Under the pieces are notes generated by a model, which was given only the letters and a program-made list of their open reading frames with translations, was not told where the DNA came from and did no database searches. This document shows, piece by piece, positions 43,409 through 51,508 of a stretch of 64,000 nucleotides of DNA (position 1 is the stretch's first letter; every line of letters begins with the position of its first letter). The DNA is taken from assembly GCF_019104745.1 (NCBI RefSeq), contig NZ_JAHRWL010000001.1:1-64000 (forward strand), in the 5' to 3' direction. The DNA is from Thalassococcus arenae (GTDB lineage Bacteria > Pseudomonadota > Alphaproteobacteria > Rhodobacterales > Rhodobacteraceae). A program made the translations under genes and the position numbers.

Positions 43409-44200
43409 TCAGGCCTTGAAGTTCGGCAGCCATTCCTTGCTGAACCAAGCCTCGGGGATGTTCTTGGCGCGGTAGTTGGACATGCGCATCAGCGTCACCT
43501 TGTTGGGGTCGAACCCGTCGGCGATGACGATCTCGGTCGGACGGCTTGCACCCATCTGGTTGCGCAGGTTGCGATACCAGGCGACTTTGATCAGCTTGCC
43601 CGAGTCGGTGTAGTACTTGCCCTTCACCGGCTGACTGTTCGAGGCATCGACCCAGAACTCGACCGCGCTGTAGGGCGCCGAACTGGAGGCCTGGGTCAGG
43701 CGCAGCTTGTGGCAGTTGCGGTTCTTCTTGTCGCCGTCGGCGATGGTTTCGGTGCCTTCCATGCTGGCCTTGTAGTCGCCGACGAGGTTCGAACTGACGA
43801 CATCGCCGTTCGACGCGTTGCCCAGCAAACGCTGGCGCGGCGAGATCCGTACGGACGCCTTGGAAGACGGGTCGTAAAGCCACAGGATGTTGCCGTTGCG
43901 CAGCAGGATCTTGCCCCGGTCCGCGGCCGGCGCGTTGATATGCACCAGCGTCTGGAACTGGTTTCCGGTGGCGCGGGAATAGGTGGTGACGCTGGTCTGT
44001 TCCTTAACGCGCCCGCGTTCATAGTTGATCAGGTCGACGTCAACGGCGAACGAGGTTTGCGGGTTGCGGATCGCATCGGCCTTCTTCAGCACCGAACCGG
44101 CGCTTTCGGCGGCCGCGCTCGGGAGACCGAAAGAGGCCAGCCCGGCTGCGGTCATCCCGCCGAGAAGAAGCCGGGCGAATTCGCGACGATCGAGTTCCAT
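43409..44200 (-). CDS. LolA-like outer-membrane lipoprotein-sorting protein (copy 2)
   Basis: 263 aa. The N-terminus DRREFARLLLGG followed by a hydrophobic stretch and PSAAA looks like a twin-arginine signal peptide. The mature domain resembles the LolA-like sorting family (TSFAVDVDLINYERG, GKILLRNGNILWLYDPSS, NCHKLRLTQASSSAPYSAVE, KYYTDSGKLIKVAWYR). It is distinct from copy 1, which has a Sec signal. It lies between the ABC permease and the outer-membrane barrel, mirroring the Lol arrangement of inner-membrane ABC transporter, periplasmic carrier and outer-membrane acceptor. Confidence 0.83.
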   Translation of the reverse strand: MELDRREFARLLLGGMTAAGLASFGLPSAAAESAGSVLKKADAIRNPQTSFAVDVDLINYERGRVKEQTSVTTYSRATGNQFQTLVHINAPAADRGKILLRNGNILWLYDPSSKASVRISPRQRLLGNASNGDVVSSNLVGDYKASMEGTETIADGDKKNRNCHKLRLTQASSSAPYSAVEFWVDASNSQPVKGKYYTDSGKLIKVAWYRNLRNQMGASRPTEIVIADGFDPNKVTLMRMSNYRAKNIPEAWFSKEWLPNFKA

Positions 44201-44300
44201 GGTCTGTTCCTTTCGAATGGCAGAGTTGTGGGTGTCGGGTCGTTTGCTGGGGTCTTCCGGCCCCGCGATCGAACACGGGACCGGCCATGGCAGGGCCGCA

Positions 44301-45683
44301 TCAGGCCCGTTGCAGGCTTTCGACGATGTTCAGGCGCGCGGCCTTGAACGTGGGCAGCACCGCGGCCAGCAGCGCGAGGGCGATCAGGGCGCCAACCACG
44401 CTGGCGGCGAAGACCGGGTTGTCCAGCACCATCAGTTGCACCGTGAGCGGTGTGGCGTTGGACGGCGGGGTCCATTGCAGACCAGCCGCGTTCACCAGGT
44501 TGGCCACAGCCAGCGCACCGCCCAGGGCAATCGCCGCACCGATCACGCCGATCAGCGTGCTTTCGGTCAGGAACAGCGTCTGGACAAAACCCTTGCGGAA
44601 ACCAAGCGCCCGGATCGTGCCGATTTCCTTCACCCGCTCGACGATGGTCATCGAGATCGTGTTGACGATGGTAAAGGCGATGACGATCGACAGCACGAAG
44701 GCGATGACCACGAACATGAAGCTGAACATCCCGAAGATGCGCTCGAAGGTCGGGTCGACTTCGGTGAAGTGGTAGACACTCAGGTCCAGCCCGGCACCGG
44801 TCAGGATCTCGGCGACGCGCGCCTTGACTGCGTCGACCTTGGCCGGATCAGCGACTTGCAGCATCAGCGTCGTGGCTTGCTGGCTGTCGCCGTAAAGCAG
44901 ACTGCGGGCCTGTTCGAAGTGCATCATGACAAAGCTGTTGTCGACGGCGCGCACCGCCTGCGCCTGTGCGGCTTCGATGCTGACCCGGGCGATGTTCGGC
45001 ACACCGGCAGAGGTTGCGGCCATGACGTTGAGCTGCGGCTTTTCGCTTCCCGCGCTCTGGTCGGACAGCCCGCCTTCCCCCGCGACGAGCGAAGTGAAGT
45101 CCTGTTCCTCGACGACGAGGTCCTCGGCCGCAACCGGCGCGTCCTGGCAATCCGGCACGGACAGGGCGGCACACATGCCCATCATCCGGGCCATGCCGAG
45201 ACCGACGATCACGCTGTCAGAGCCACCGGCGGCAAGGCCCGTCGCCGGCGCGACCTGGCCGATTTTCCAGCCATCCCAGCCGCGCATTTGGTCCACTTGC
45301 GCGGGCACGATGCCGGTGCCGATGAAGGTCTTGGAATTGCCGGTTTCGTTGTTGCCTGCCACGCCGGCCAGATCGATCCGGGGTGTGATCACCGCAAGGT
45401 TTTCGGCCAGCATCGGATCAGCAGCCAGAAGGGCCGCGACCTGATCCCAGTTCTCGATCGTATAGGCATCGGGATTGGCGGCGCCGAATTCCAGATAGCC
45501 GTTGCGGTAGACCTGCAGGTTCCCCTGCTCCTGGATCATCGAGGTCTGCACCCCGTACCAGATCGAAGTGACGAAGCCGCCGAACAACAGAGCGGCAAGC
45601 CCGCCGACACCGATGGCCAGCGCCGTCGTCGTCGAACGCCGGGCGTTCTTGAAGATGTTGCGCAACGCGATTTTCCAGATCAT
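44301..45683 (-). CDS. ABC transporter permease, MacB/LolC-like (FtsX domain)
   Basis: 460 aa. One N-terminal membrane segment (about 20-42), a large periplasmic MacB-like domain (about 45-310), then three C-terminal helices that form the FtsX domain (KEIGTIRALGFRKGFVQTLFLTE is the typical cytoplasmic loop). This family uses mechanotransmission rather than classic substrate translocation. With the downstream LolA-like protein it probably extracts a hydrophobic molecule from the inner membrane. It starts 5 bases after the ATPase stop. Confidence 0.87.
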   Translation of the reverse strand: MIWKIALRNIFKNARRSTTTALAIGVGGLAALLFGGFVTSIWYGVQTSMIQEQGNLQVYRNGYLEFGAANPDAYTIENWDQVAALLAADPMLAENLAVITPRIDLAGVAGNNETGNSKTFIGTGIVPAQVDQMRGWDGWKIGQVAPATGLAAGGSDSVIVGLGMARMMGMCAALSVPDCQDAPVAAEDLVVEEQDFTSLVAGEGGLSDQSAGSEKPQLNVMAATSAGVPNIARVSIEAAQAQAVRAVDNSFVMMHFEQARSLLYGDSQQATTLMLQVADPAKVDAVKARVAEILTGAGLDLSVYHFTEVDPTFERIFGMFSFMFVVIAFVLSIVIAFTIVNTISMTIVERVKEIGTIRALGFRKGFVQTLFLTESTLIGVIGAAIALGGALAVANLVNAAGLQWTPPSNATPLTVQLMVLDNPVFAASVVGALIALALLAAVLPTFKAARLNIVESLQRA

Positions 45684-45688
45684 GGCCC

Positions 45689-46435
45689 TTACTCCTCTGC
45701 GGTCTGGCCGTCGATGATGTGAATGACCGCGCTGGCCGGCGTGATCAGGTCGGTGTCGTGGGTGCAGATCACCACCGATGTGTTCAGTTCGGTCCGCACG
45801 CGATCCATGAGCGCGACGATCTCGCGCGAAGTCCGGCTGTCCAGGTTCGCGGTGGGTTCATCGGCGATGACGAGGCTCGGTTCGCTGACAAGAGCCCGGG
45901 CGATGGCGACGCGCTGCCGCTGGCCGCCCGAGATTTCTCCGGGACGACGATTGACCAGGTCGGCCAGGCCGACCGCATCCAGGTAATCCATCGCGCGGGC
46001 CTTGCGGGCCGCGCCGCTCATCTTGCGGTTCAGCAGCGGGAATTCGACGTTCTCGCGCAGGCTGAGCACCGGGATCAGGTTGAAGCTCTGGAACACGAAC
46101 CCGATATGGCGGGCCCGGAAATCCGCAGCGGCGCGGTCGGACAACCCGGTAACGTCTTCGCCCAGAACGGTCAGTTCACCACCCGTCGGTCGGTCGAGCA
46201 GGCCCAGCAGGTTCAACAGCGTCGACTTCCCGCTGCCCGACGGTCCGGTGATGAAGGTCGTTCCGGCACGATCGATCCGCCCCGAGACACCACGCAACGC
46301 GGGAACGTCCACCCGGTCCATGCGGTAGGTCTTGGACAGCTTGCGGAAGCGCACCGCCGGTTCGGCAGCCGCGCTACCGGCCAGCGCCTGTGTTTGGTCG
46401 TATTGAAACGACTTTGGGTCAGATACTGTGTTCAC
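45689..46435 (-). CDS. ABC transporter ATP-binding protein, MacB/LolD-like
   Basis: 248 aa from a GTG start (GAGGA eight bases upstream). Walker A GPSGSGKST, Q-loop, signature ISGGQRQRVAIARAL and Walker B LVIADEPTANLD are all present, as are the LolD/MacB-type LNLLGLLDRPTGG and the D-loop. First gene of a seven-gene minus-strand operon (ABC ATPase, permease, LolA-like, barrel, regulator, kinase, transglutaminase) that ends at the terminator near 39015. Confidence 0.9.
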   Translation of the reverse strand: MNTVSDPKSFQYDQTQALAGSAAAEPAVRFRKLSKTYRMDRVDVPALRGVSGRIDRAGTTFITGPSGSGKSTLLNLLGLLDRPTGGELTVLGEDVTGLSDRAAADFRARHIGFVFQSFNLIPVLSLRENVEFPLLNRKMSGAARKARAMDYLDAVGLADLVNRRPGEISGGQRQRVAIARALVSEPSLVIADEPTANLDSRTSREIVALMDRVRTELNTSVVICTHDTDLITPASAVIHIIDGQTAEE

Positions 46436-46623
46436 GGTTTCAGTCCTCGCAAATTGGTCACTTTGTCCTGACGCAATTTACGAAACTGGAGGCACCAAAC
46501 TCAAACAACAAAGAATGCTTTTTCGACGCCGTTTGAAGATGACCATGTAGAGAAAACAAGCCTGCATGACAGAAATATCATGCTCAATCATATTGCTGCC
46601 ATAAAACAACAACATGCCGGATC
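46436..46623. promoter_or_regulatory. Promoter region of the ABC operon
   Basis: AT-richer stretch of about 190 bases between the ABC ATPase start and the terminator of the DUF1772 gene. It must hold the promoter for the ABC operon. Short motifs such as CACCAAACTCAAAC and repeated AACAACA occur, but no operator stands out. No credible gene. Confidence 0.4.
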
Positions 46624-46663
46624 GCGAAAAAAACCTATTCCGCCGGCCTTTTCGGACCGGCGG
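46624..46663 (-). terminator. Intrinsic terminator of the DUF1772 gene
   Basis: CCGCCGG (46640-46646) pairs with CCGGCGG (46657-46663), with two further GG/CC pairs inside. On the minus strand a run of seven T follows six bases after the stem. Confidence 0.7.
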
Positions 46664-46689
46664 GCAAGTTGATCGGAATTTCGGTGCGC

Positions 46690-47205
46690 TCAGAGGGTTG
46701 TGGCGGGTTCGCGTGCGACCGAGTGCATCGCCGCGCCGGCCAAGGCCAGCCCGACCAGCGCCATGATCGCGCGAACGCTGTTCCAGAAGGTCCAGTCCGC
46801 GCTGTAGGCCGTCCAGGCGCTGGTGGCCTCTTCGATCGACAGGCGCGCCGGGTCAAGCGCTTCGATCGCGTGGTTCATGGGTACGCTGATATTGACTGTA
46901 GGCAGGAAGGACCCGCCGAAGTAAACCGCCGTGGCTGCCAACAGCAACAACGCCGCCGCTTGCCTCCCCTTGAAATACAAAATCGCCGCGCATCCGAAAG
47001 CGATGATCGGTGTGAACAGGAACGTGAACAGGAAAACCAGGTTGCGTGTGCCGCGGTTGAGTTCCTGCATGGCGCGAATTGCATCGATTTCCGGCAGGTT
47101 GTTCAATCCCTGCATGACGGATACCGAATAGGCATAAAAGAACCCACCGATTGCGCCGAATAGCACGAGGGGTGTCAGGACGAGAAAAAAGCTCAGGCGT
47201 TGCAT
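46690..47205 (-). CDS. DUF1772 membrane protein (anthrone-oxygenase-like family)
   Basis: 171 aa from ATG 47205 (SD AAGGGA; an upstream TTG is less likely). Four membrane segments. Family features are visible: GGFFYAYSVSVMQGLNNL near the N-terminus, AIRAMQELNR, NISVPMNHAIEAL and WTFWNSVRAIMALVGLAL. DUF1772 includes fungal anthrone oxygenases, but most bacterial members are uncharacterised. It is monocistronic, between its own terminator and an upstream region with repeated motifs. It could be a membrane oxygenase acting on an aromatic intermediate; this is only a family-level suggestion. Confidence 0.78.
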   Translation of the reverse strand: MQRLSFFLVLTPLVLFGAIGGFFYAYSVSVMQGLNNLPEIDAIRAMQELNRGTRNLVFLFTFLFTPIIAFGCAAILYFKGRQAAALLLLAATAVYFGGSFLPTVNISVPMNHAIEALDPARLSIEEATSAWTAYSADWTFWNSVRAIMALVGLALAGAAMHSVAREPATTL

Positions 47206-47454
47206 GGCGATATCCCTTTCGGGAGACAAGAGAGAACAACACCAACATACGCCTATTTCCTAAAAAGGAGAATAGGGTCCAAAATATCTGCACAAAACTC
47301 TGTATATGAGAGTTTATTGGCGAAATCTGTTTTTGAATGACGAAAAATGTCACAAAAGTTTGCGGACCGTGGTTCGGCCCGTGACCCCGTGTCACAAAAC
47401 TCGCCTTTTGAATGTATTCCCCAGGCCGCTTCCCGGCTGGCGGGTGTCGCGGTG
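47206..47454. promoter_or_regulatory. Upstream region of DUF1772 with repeated motifs
   Basis: Contains an inverted repeat AAACTCT-GTATATG-AGAGTTT (47295-47315) and three near-identical direct motifs: GCACAAAACT (47290-47299), GTCACAAAAGT (47349-47359) and GTCACAAAACT (47391-47401). The last two are 42 bases apart (four helical turns). These are good candidates for OmpR-type regulator binding in front of the DUF1772 gene. Confidence 0.5.
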
Positions 47455-48228
47455 CTATGCGCCGTTCAGCTGGTTCACCTGTCCAACCAGCGAATAGCCC
47501 CGTCCACGGACAGTGCGAATAAAGTCGACCGTAGCTCCGGCTTCCTTGATCTTGGTGCGCAGCCGATAGATCAGCGCGTCGATGCTGCGGGTATAGATCA
47601 CGGTCGTGCCGTGAACCTCGCCCAGCAGGTCATCGCGATTGAGGATCTCGCCCGGCCGTTTCGCCAGCGCCGCCACCAGCTCGAATTCCATCGACGTGGT
47701 GATAAGCTTGTTTCCGTTGACCAGGATCTGGGCGCGTTGGGTTTCGATCTGCAGGGTGTCGCCGTCCAGGGTGATCTCGCAACTCAGCCCGGACTTCCCG
47801 CCAGAGGCGACGGGCTCGGCAGTCGCGTTCTGTGCGGTGTTTTCGGATTGCGGGGTTTTCGTCCGGCGCAGAATCGCGTTGATCCGGGCCACCAGTTCGC
47901 GCGGTTCGAAAGGCTTCTTGACGTAGTCGTCGGCACCGGTCTCGAGACCCACCACCATATCGGTCAGTTCGGTCCGGGCCGTCAGGATGATGATCGACAC
48001 ATCCTTGTAGGGTGCGTTGGAATACCGGATCTTGCTGCACATCTGCAGGCCGTTGACTTCGGGCAACATGACGTCGAGCAGCACCAAGTCATAGGTCTTG
48101 GCCTCGAGAGCAGCGAACCCTTCGCTTGGGCTGTGCACGGCATCCAGTTCGATGCTGTAGTTTTTCAGGATGTCGTGCATCAGCTCGGCAAGCTCGACAT
48201 CGTCATCAATCAAAAGCACGCTTATCAT
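47455..48228 (-). CDS. OmpR-family response regulator (orphan)
   Basis: 257 aa. Receiver with Asp8-Asp9-Asp10, phospho-acceptor Asp52 in LVLLDVMLP and Lys in YVKKPFEPRE. A polar linker (about 125-150) leads to a winged helix with SIDALIYRLRTKIKEAGATVDFIRTVRGRGYSL. No kinase gene is adjacent, so it may receive phosphate from the kinase at 39773-41080 or from elsewhere. Its receiver and output domains are close in layout to the other regulator, suggesting duplication. It is divergent from ubiX. Confidence 0.87.
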   Translation of the reverse strand: MISVLLIDDDVELAELMHDILKNYSIELDAVHSPSEGFAALEAKTYDLVLLDVMLPEVNGLQMCSKIRYSNAPYKDVSIIILTARTELTDMVVGLETGADDYVKKPFEPRELVARINAILRRTKTPQSENTAQNATAEPVASGGKSGLSCEITLDGDTLQIETQRAQILVNGNKLITTSMEFELVAALAKRPGEILNRDDLLGEVHGTTVIYTRSIDALIYRLRTKIKEAGATVDFIRTVRGRGYSLVGQVNQLNGA

Positions 48229-48420
48229 GACAGTCTAATCACTTTTTCCATAAAAAAACATATGCCTGCGCGGCACCCAAGCAGTAACCTGACCGTTGAC
48301 GAACCATACTCTTGGCGGTCCTTGTCATGCACAAGCTTCCCTAGGGTCAACTTACCCGGCGCTCTCCTTAAAGGAAACCCCCGGCGCTGTCCACAATCAT
48401 TAAGGGATCGATATCACAAC

Positions 48421-49041
48421 ATGTCCCCTCTGCGCCCCCCTCGCGTCGCTGTACCGCAGCATGGCCGCTGCAGAATAACCGTCGGGTTGTCCGGCGCATC
48501 CGGTATGCCCTATGCGCTGCGACTGCTCGAAGTGCTTCAGGGTCTGTCGGTGGAAACGCACCTGATCGTGACGAAAGCGGCGGTTCAGACCCTCGCCGTG
48601 GAAACCGAAAACGGCTACGAGATGGCCCGTTCGCTTGCCGATCACGTCCATTCCAATTCCGATATCGGCGCTTCGATCGCGTCAGGTTCCTATCCCGTGC
48701 AGGGCATGATCATCGCCCCTTGCAGCGTCAAGACGCTGGCCGAGATCGCCAACGGCATCGGCAGCAGCCTGCTCAGCCGCGCTGCTGACGTTACGCTCAA
48801 GGAAAGACGCCCGCTGGTTCTGGGAGTGCGCGAAACACCCCTTCATCTGGGGCACTTGCGCAACATGACCGCGGTGACCGAGATGGGCGCGGTCGTGGCG
48901 CCTCCGATGCCGGCCTTCTACACGCGCGGACAAACGCTGGACGATCTCGTCAACCACCAGGTCCAGCGCTGGCTGGATGCCCTCGGCATCCACACGGCAC
49001 TGGCGCCCCGTTGGGCCGAACCGGCGCATACGCTGTGCTGA
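48421..49041 (+). CDS. ubiX: UbiX-type flavin prenyltransferase
   Basis: 206 aa from ATG 48421; the frame is open far upstream but similarity begins about 18 residues in, at ITVGLSGASGMPYALRLLE. Other UbiX motifs: THLIVTKAA, MIIAPCSVKTLAEIANGIGSSLLSRAADVTLKERRPLVLGVRETPLH in scattered blocks. It attaches a dimethylallyl unit to FMN to make prenyl-FMN, the cofactor of UbiD decarboxylases. A UbiD-family gene lies at the opposite edge of the island (20929-22320), so this UbiX may serve that enzyme, or may be the housekeeping copy for ubiquinone synthesis. Confidence 0.88.
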   Translation: MSPLRPPRVAVPQHGRCRITVGLSGASGMPYALRLLEVLQGLSVETHLIVTKAAVQTLAVETENGYEMARSLADHVHSNSDIGASIASGSYPVQGMIIAPCSVKTLAEIANGIGSSLLSRAADVTLKERRPLVLGVRETPLHLGHLRNMTAVTEMGAVVAPPMPAFYTRGQTLDDLVNHQVQRWLDALGIHTALAPRWAEPAHTLC

Positions 49042-49082
49042 CGGGCCGGATGTGACGCTCGGAAGCCACGCAAGGCAGGCTG

Positions 49083-49172
49083 TGGCGGAGGCTGTGGGAT
49101 TCGAACCCACGGGACGCTTTCACGCCCAACGGTTTTCAAGACCGCCGCATTCGACCACTCTGCCAAACCTCC
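49083..49172 (-). tRNA. tRNA-Ser (anticodon UGA)
   Basis: Minus strand begins GGAGGTTTGGCAGAG and ends with GCCTCCGCCA including an encoded CCA. The acceptor stem is GGAGG/CCTCC-type, the anticodon loop CTTGAAA gives UGA, and there is a long variable arm (TTGGGCG...GCGTCCC), as expected for class II serine tRNA. The T-loop GTTCGAATC is present. It lies just outside the biosynthetic island, 41 bases after ubiX. Confidence 0.93.
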
Positions 49173-49387
49173 GGTGCCGTCCAGCCTTAGCGAGCAGGCT
49201 GCGATTCTGAAACCCGGGCGATGCGGGAAAATCCGCGCATTTTCGACTGCGGGCTTTCCACAGCGCCGCGAAGCGGTTACTCTGCCCCGGAAGGCGCGGC
49301 AAAAGCGCTCACACGAGGCATGCCAGAGCGGGACATCACCCCCGATCGGCAGCGCGCAAGCGCATAGAGACAGGCAAGGGACACGCC

Positions 49388-50305
49388 ATGAGCAAGGCTT
49401 TCTCGACTTTTCGCGGCAGGACGCTGCACGGAATGGTGCTACTCGCAGCTATGACGACCTTGACGGCCTGCGCCGATGGCCAGATACCCGCATTCCTGCA
49501 ACCGAAGACAGCTTCCGGTGGCGAAGAAACCGTGGCCCGCGCTGCAACCAGCGGCGGGCGCACGACAGAACGCGACGTCGAAGCCCCCGAGATCTTCCAG
49601 GCCACCGAGGCCGGGCTTTGGGATGGCCGGCCATCGCTTGGCGGCGTCTGGGTCGCTCATCCCGACGTCAAGGATCCCGAACGCGCCATCATCCGCAACG
49701 AAAAGAACGGCCAGTTCGTCATCGGCGCGCTGTTCCGTCGCGAACGCCAAAGCCCCGGGCCACGCCTGCAGGTGTCGTCGGACGCGGCAGCGGCGCTCGG
49801 CATCCTGGCCGGTGCGCCGACCAATCTGAACGTCGTCGCCCTGAAGCGCGAAGAAGTGGTGGAGCCCAACGCTGCACCCATGGACGAAAACATGGCCGCG
49901 CTCGACGAAGCGATGCCCGTCGCACCCGAGGTCAGCGAAGGCGCGCTGGAGCCGATCGCTGCCGTTGCCGCGTCCGCGCTGGACGCCGCACCGCAGCCGG
50001 CCGTGGCGACCGACCTCGTACCGGCCCCCGAACCGGCCGCCGCCATCGCTCCGGCGCCGGCGCCATCCAAACTGGCCAAGCCATTCATCCAGATCGGCAT
50101 TTTCAGTGTCGAGCAGAACGCCGAAAACACCGCAACCGCGATGCGGCAGGCCGGCATGGTGCCCACCGTCAAACAGCAAAGCTCGAACGGCAAGACGTTC
50201 TGGCGGGTGCTGGTCGGACCGGCGCAAACCAAGTCGGAACAGGCCACATTGCTGAAAACCATCAAGGGGACGGGCTTTACCGACGCCTACGCCGTCACGA
50301 ACTGA
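49388..50305 (+). CDS. SPOR-domain lipoprotein
   Basis: 305 aa. Lipoprotein signal with lipobox LTAC (Cys about residue 28). A long Ala/Pro/Glu-rich middle part (about 130-225) links to a C-terminal SPOR domain (about 230-303: FIQIGIFSVEQNAENTATAM...FWRVLVGPA) that binds denuded septal peptidoglycan. RlpA-type catalytic residues are not visible. It is followed 30 bases later by the D,D-carboxypeptidase gene, a common pairing in this group that points to a role in cell-wall remodelling during division. Confidence 0.85.
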   Translation: MSKAFSTFRGRTLHGMVLLAAMTTLTACADGQIPAFLQPKTASGGEETVARAATSGGRTTERDVEAPEIFQATEAGLWDGRPSLGGVWVAHPDVKDPERAIIRNEKNGQFVIGALFRRERQSPGPRLQVSSDAAAALGILAGAPTNLNVVALKREEVVEPNAAPMDENMAALDEAMPVAPEVSEGALEPIAAVAASALDAAPQPAVATDLVPAPEPAAAIAPAPAPSKLAKPFIQIGIFSVEQNAENTATAMRQAGMVPTVKQQSSNGKTFWRVLVGPAQTKSEQATLLKTIKGTGFTDAYAVTN

Positions 50306-50335
50306 CGCCCGACCATACCAGGACAGGAGCTGCCC

Positions 50336-51508
50336 ATGATCCCTGCCCTTCGCCGCCTGCTTGCCGGCGCCGCCGCCGCGGCGCTGCTTGCGTTCCAGGC
50401 GCAGGCTTTCGATACCCGCGCCCAGGCGGCCTATGTGCTGGACGTCAAGACCGGCACCGTTTTGATGGCCAAGAACGCCGATCAGCCTCTGCCGCCGGCC
50501 TCGATGTCCAAGCTTATGACGCTTTATGTCGCCTTCGAAGCGGTGCGCGACGGCCGACTGCGGCTGGACGAGGAACTACGCGTCTCGCAGCATGCCATGG
50601 ATTACGGCGGCTCGACGCTGTTTTTGAAGGCCGGCGAACGGGTCAGCGTCGAGGACCTGATCCGCGGTATCATCGTATTGTCGGGCAACGACGCCTGCGT
50701 GGTTCTGGCCGAGGCGCTGAGCCCGGACGGAACCGAAGCCGGTTTCGCCCGGATGATGACGTCACGCGCCCAGCAACTGGGCATGACCAATTCGACCTTC
50801 AAGAACTCGAACGGCTGGCCCGAGGACGGCCATGTCATGTCGATGCGCGACCTGGCGTTGCTGGCGCGCCTGCTGATCGAGGATTTTCCGGATTACTATC
50901 CGATGTTCGCCGAGACCGAATTCCTTTTCGACGAGAAGGAAAGCCAGAACCGGTTCAACCGCAACCCGCTGCTGGGGCTGGGGATCGGCGCCGACGGGCT
51001 CAAGACCGGCCACACCCAGGAAGCGGGCTACGGTCTTGTCGGATCGGCCAAGCAGGGCGACCGGCGGGTGATCTTTTCGATCACCGGTCTGGACAGCGCC
51101 AAGACCCGCGCCGAGGAATCCGAGGCGATCGTGAACTGGGCGTTCCGGCAATTCGCCGAGAAGACCATCGTCAAGCCCGGCGTGCGCATCGCCGAGGCCG
51201 AGGTCTGGATGGGCGCGTCCGACCGCGTGGGGTTGGTCGCCGAGGCCGAGACCACGCTGCTGTTACCGCTGGCCGCGGCCACGCCCTACACGGCCGAAGT
51301 GGTCTATACCGGCCCGATCGAAGCGCCGATCGCCGAGGGGCAGCGCCTGGCCGAACTGATCATTCGCCCGGACGGTCTGCCCGAACATCGCGTGCCGCTG
51401 GTGGCGGAACAGACGGTCGAAGCCGGTGGTTTCGTGAACCGCATGCTTACCGTCAGCCAGGTCTTGCTCAAACGCATGCAATCGGGCGGCGCAGCGGAGG
51501 CAATGTGA
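50336..51508 (+). CDS. D-alanyl-D-alanine carboxypeptidase (DacF/PBP5-like)
   Basis: 390 aa with a signal peptide (residues 1-24, FQAQA|FD). Penicillin-binding motifs: SxxK in PPASMSKLMTLY (Ser about 57), SGN in VLSGNDACVVLAE (about 119), and KTG in GLKTGHTQEAGYG (about 223). A C-terminal beta-rich PBP5 domain follows. It trims the terminal D-Ala from peptidoglycan stem peptides in the periplasm. Start of a peptidase-tmk-holB run with 4-base overlaps. Confidence 0.9.
   Translation: MIPALRRLLAGAAAAALLAFQAQAFDTRAQAAYVLDVKTGTVLMAKNADQPLPPASMSKLMTLYVAFEAVRDGRLRLDEELRVSQHAMDYGGSTLFLKAGERVSVEDLIRGIIVLSGNDACVVLAEALSPDGTEAGFARMMTSRAQQLGMTNSTFKNSNGWPEDGHVMSMRDLALLARLLIEDFPDYYPMFAETEFLFDEKESQNRFNRNPLLGLGIGADGLKTGHTQEAGYGLVGSAKQGDRRVIFSITGLDSAKTRAEESEAIVNWAFRQFAEKTIVKPGVRIAEAEVWMGASDRVGLVAEAETTLLLPLAAATPYTAEVVYTGPIEAPIAEGQRLAELIIRPDGLPEHRVPLVAEQTVEAGGFVNRMLTVSQVLLKRMQSGGAAEAM

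Noticed and set aside
49083-49172. tRNA-Ser as integration site for the island
   Set aside because: No integrase, transposase or second copy of the tRNA end was seen at the left boundary near 20.9 kb, so island mobility is unsupported.
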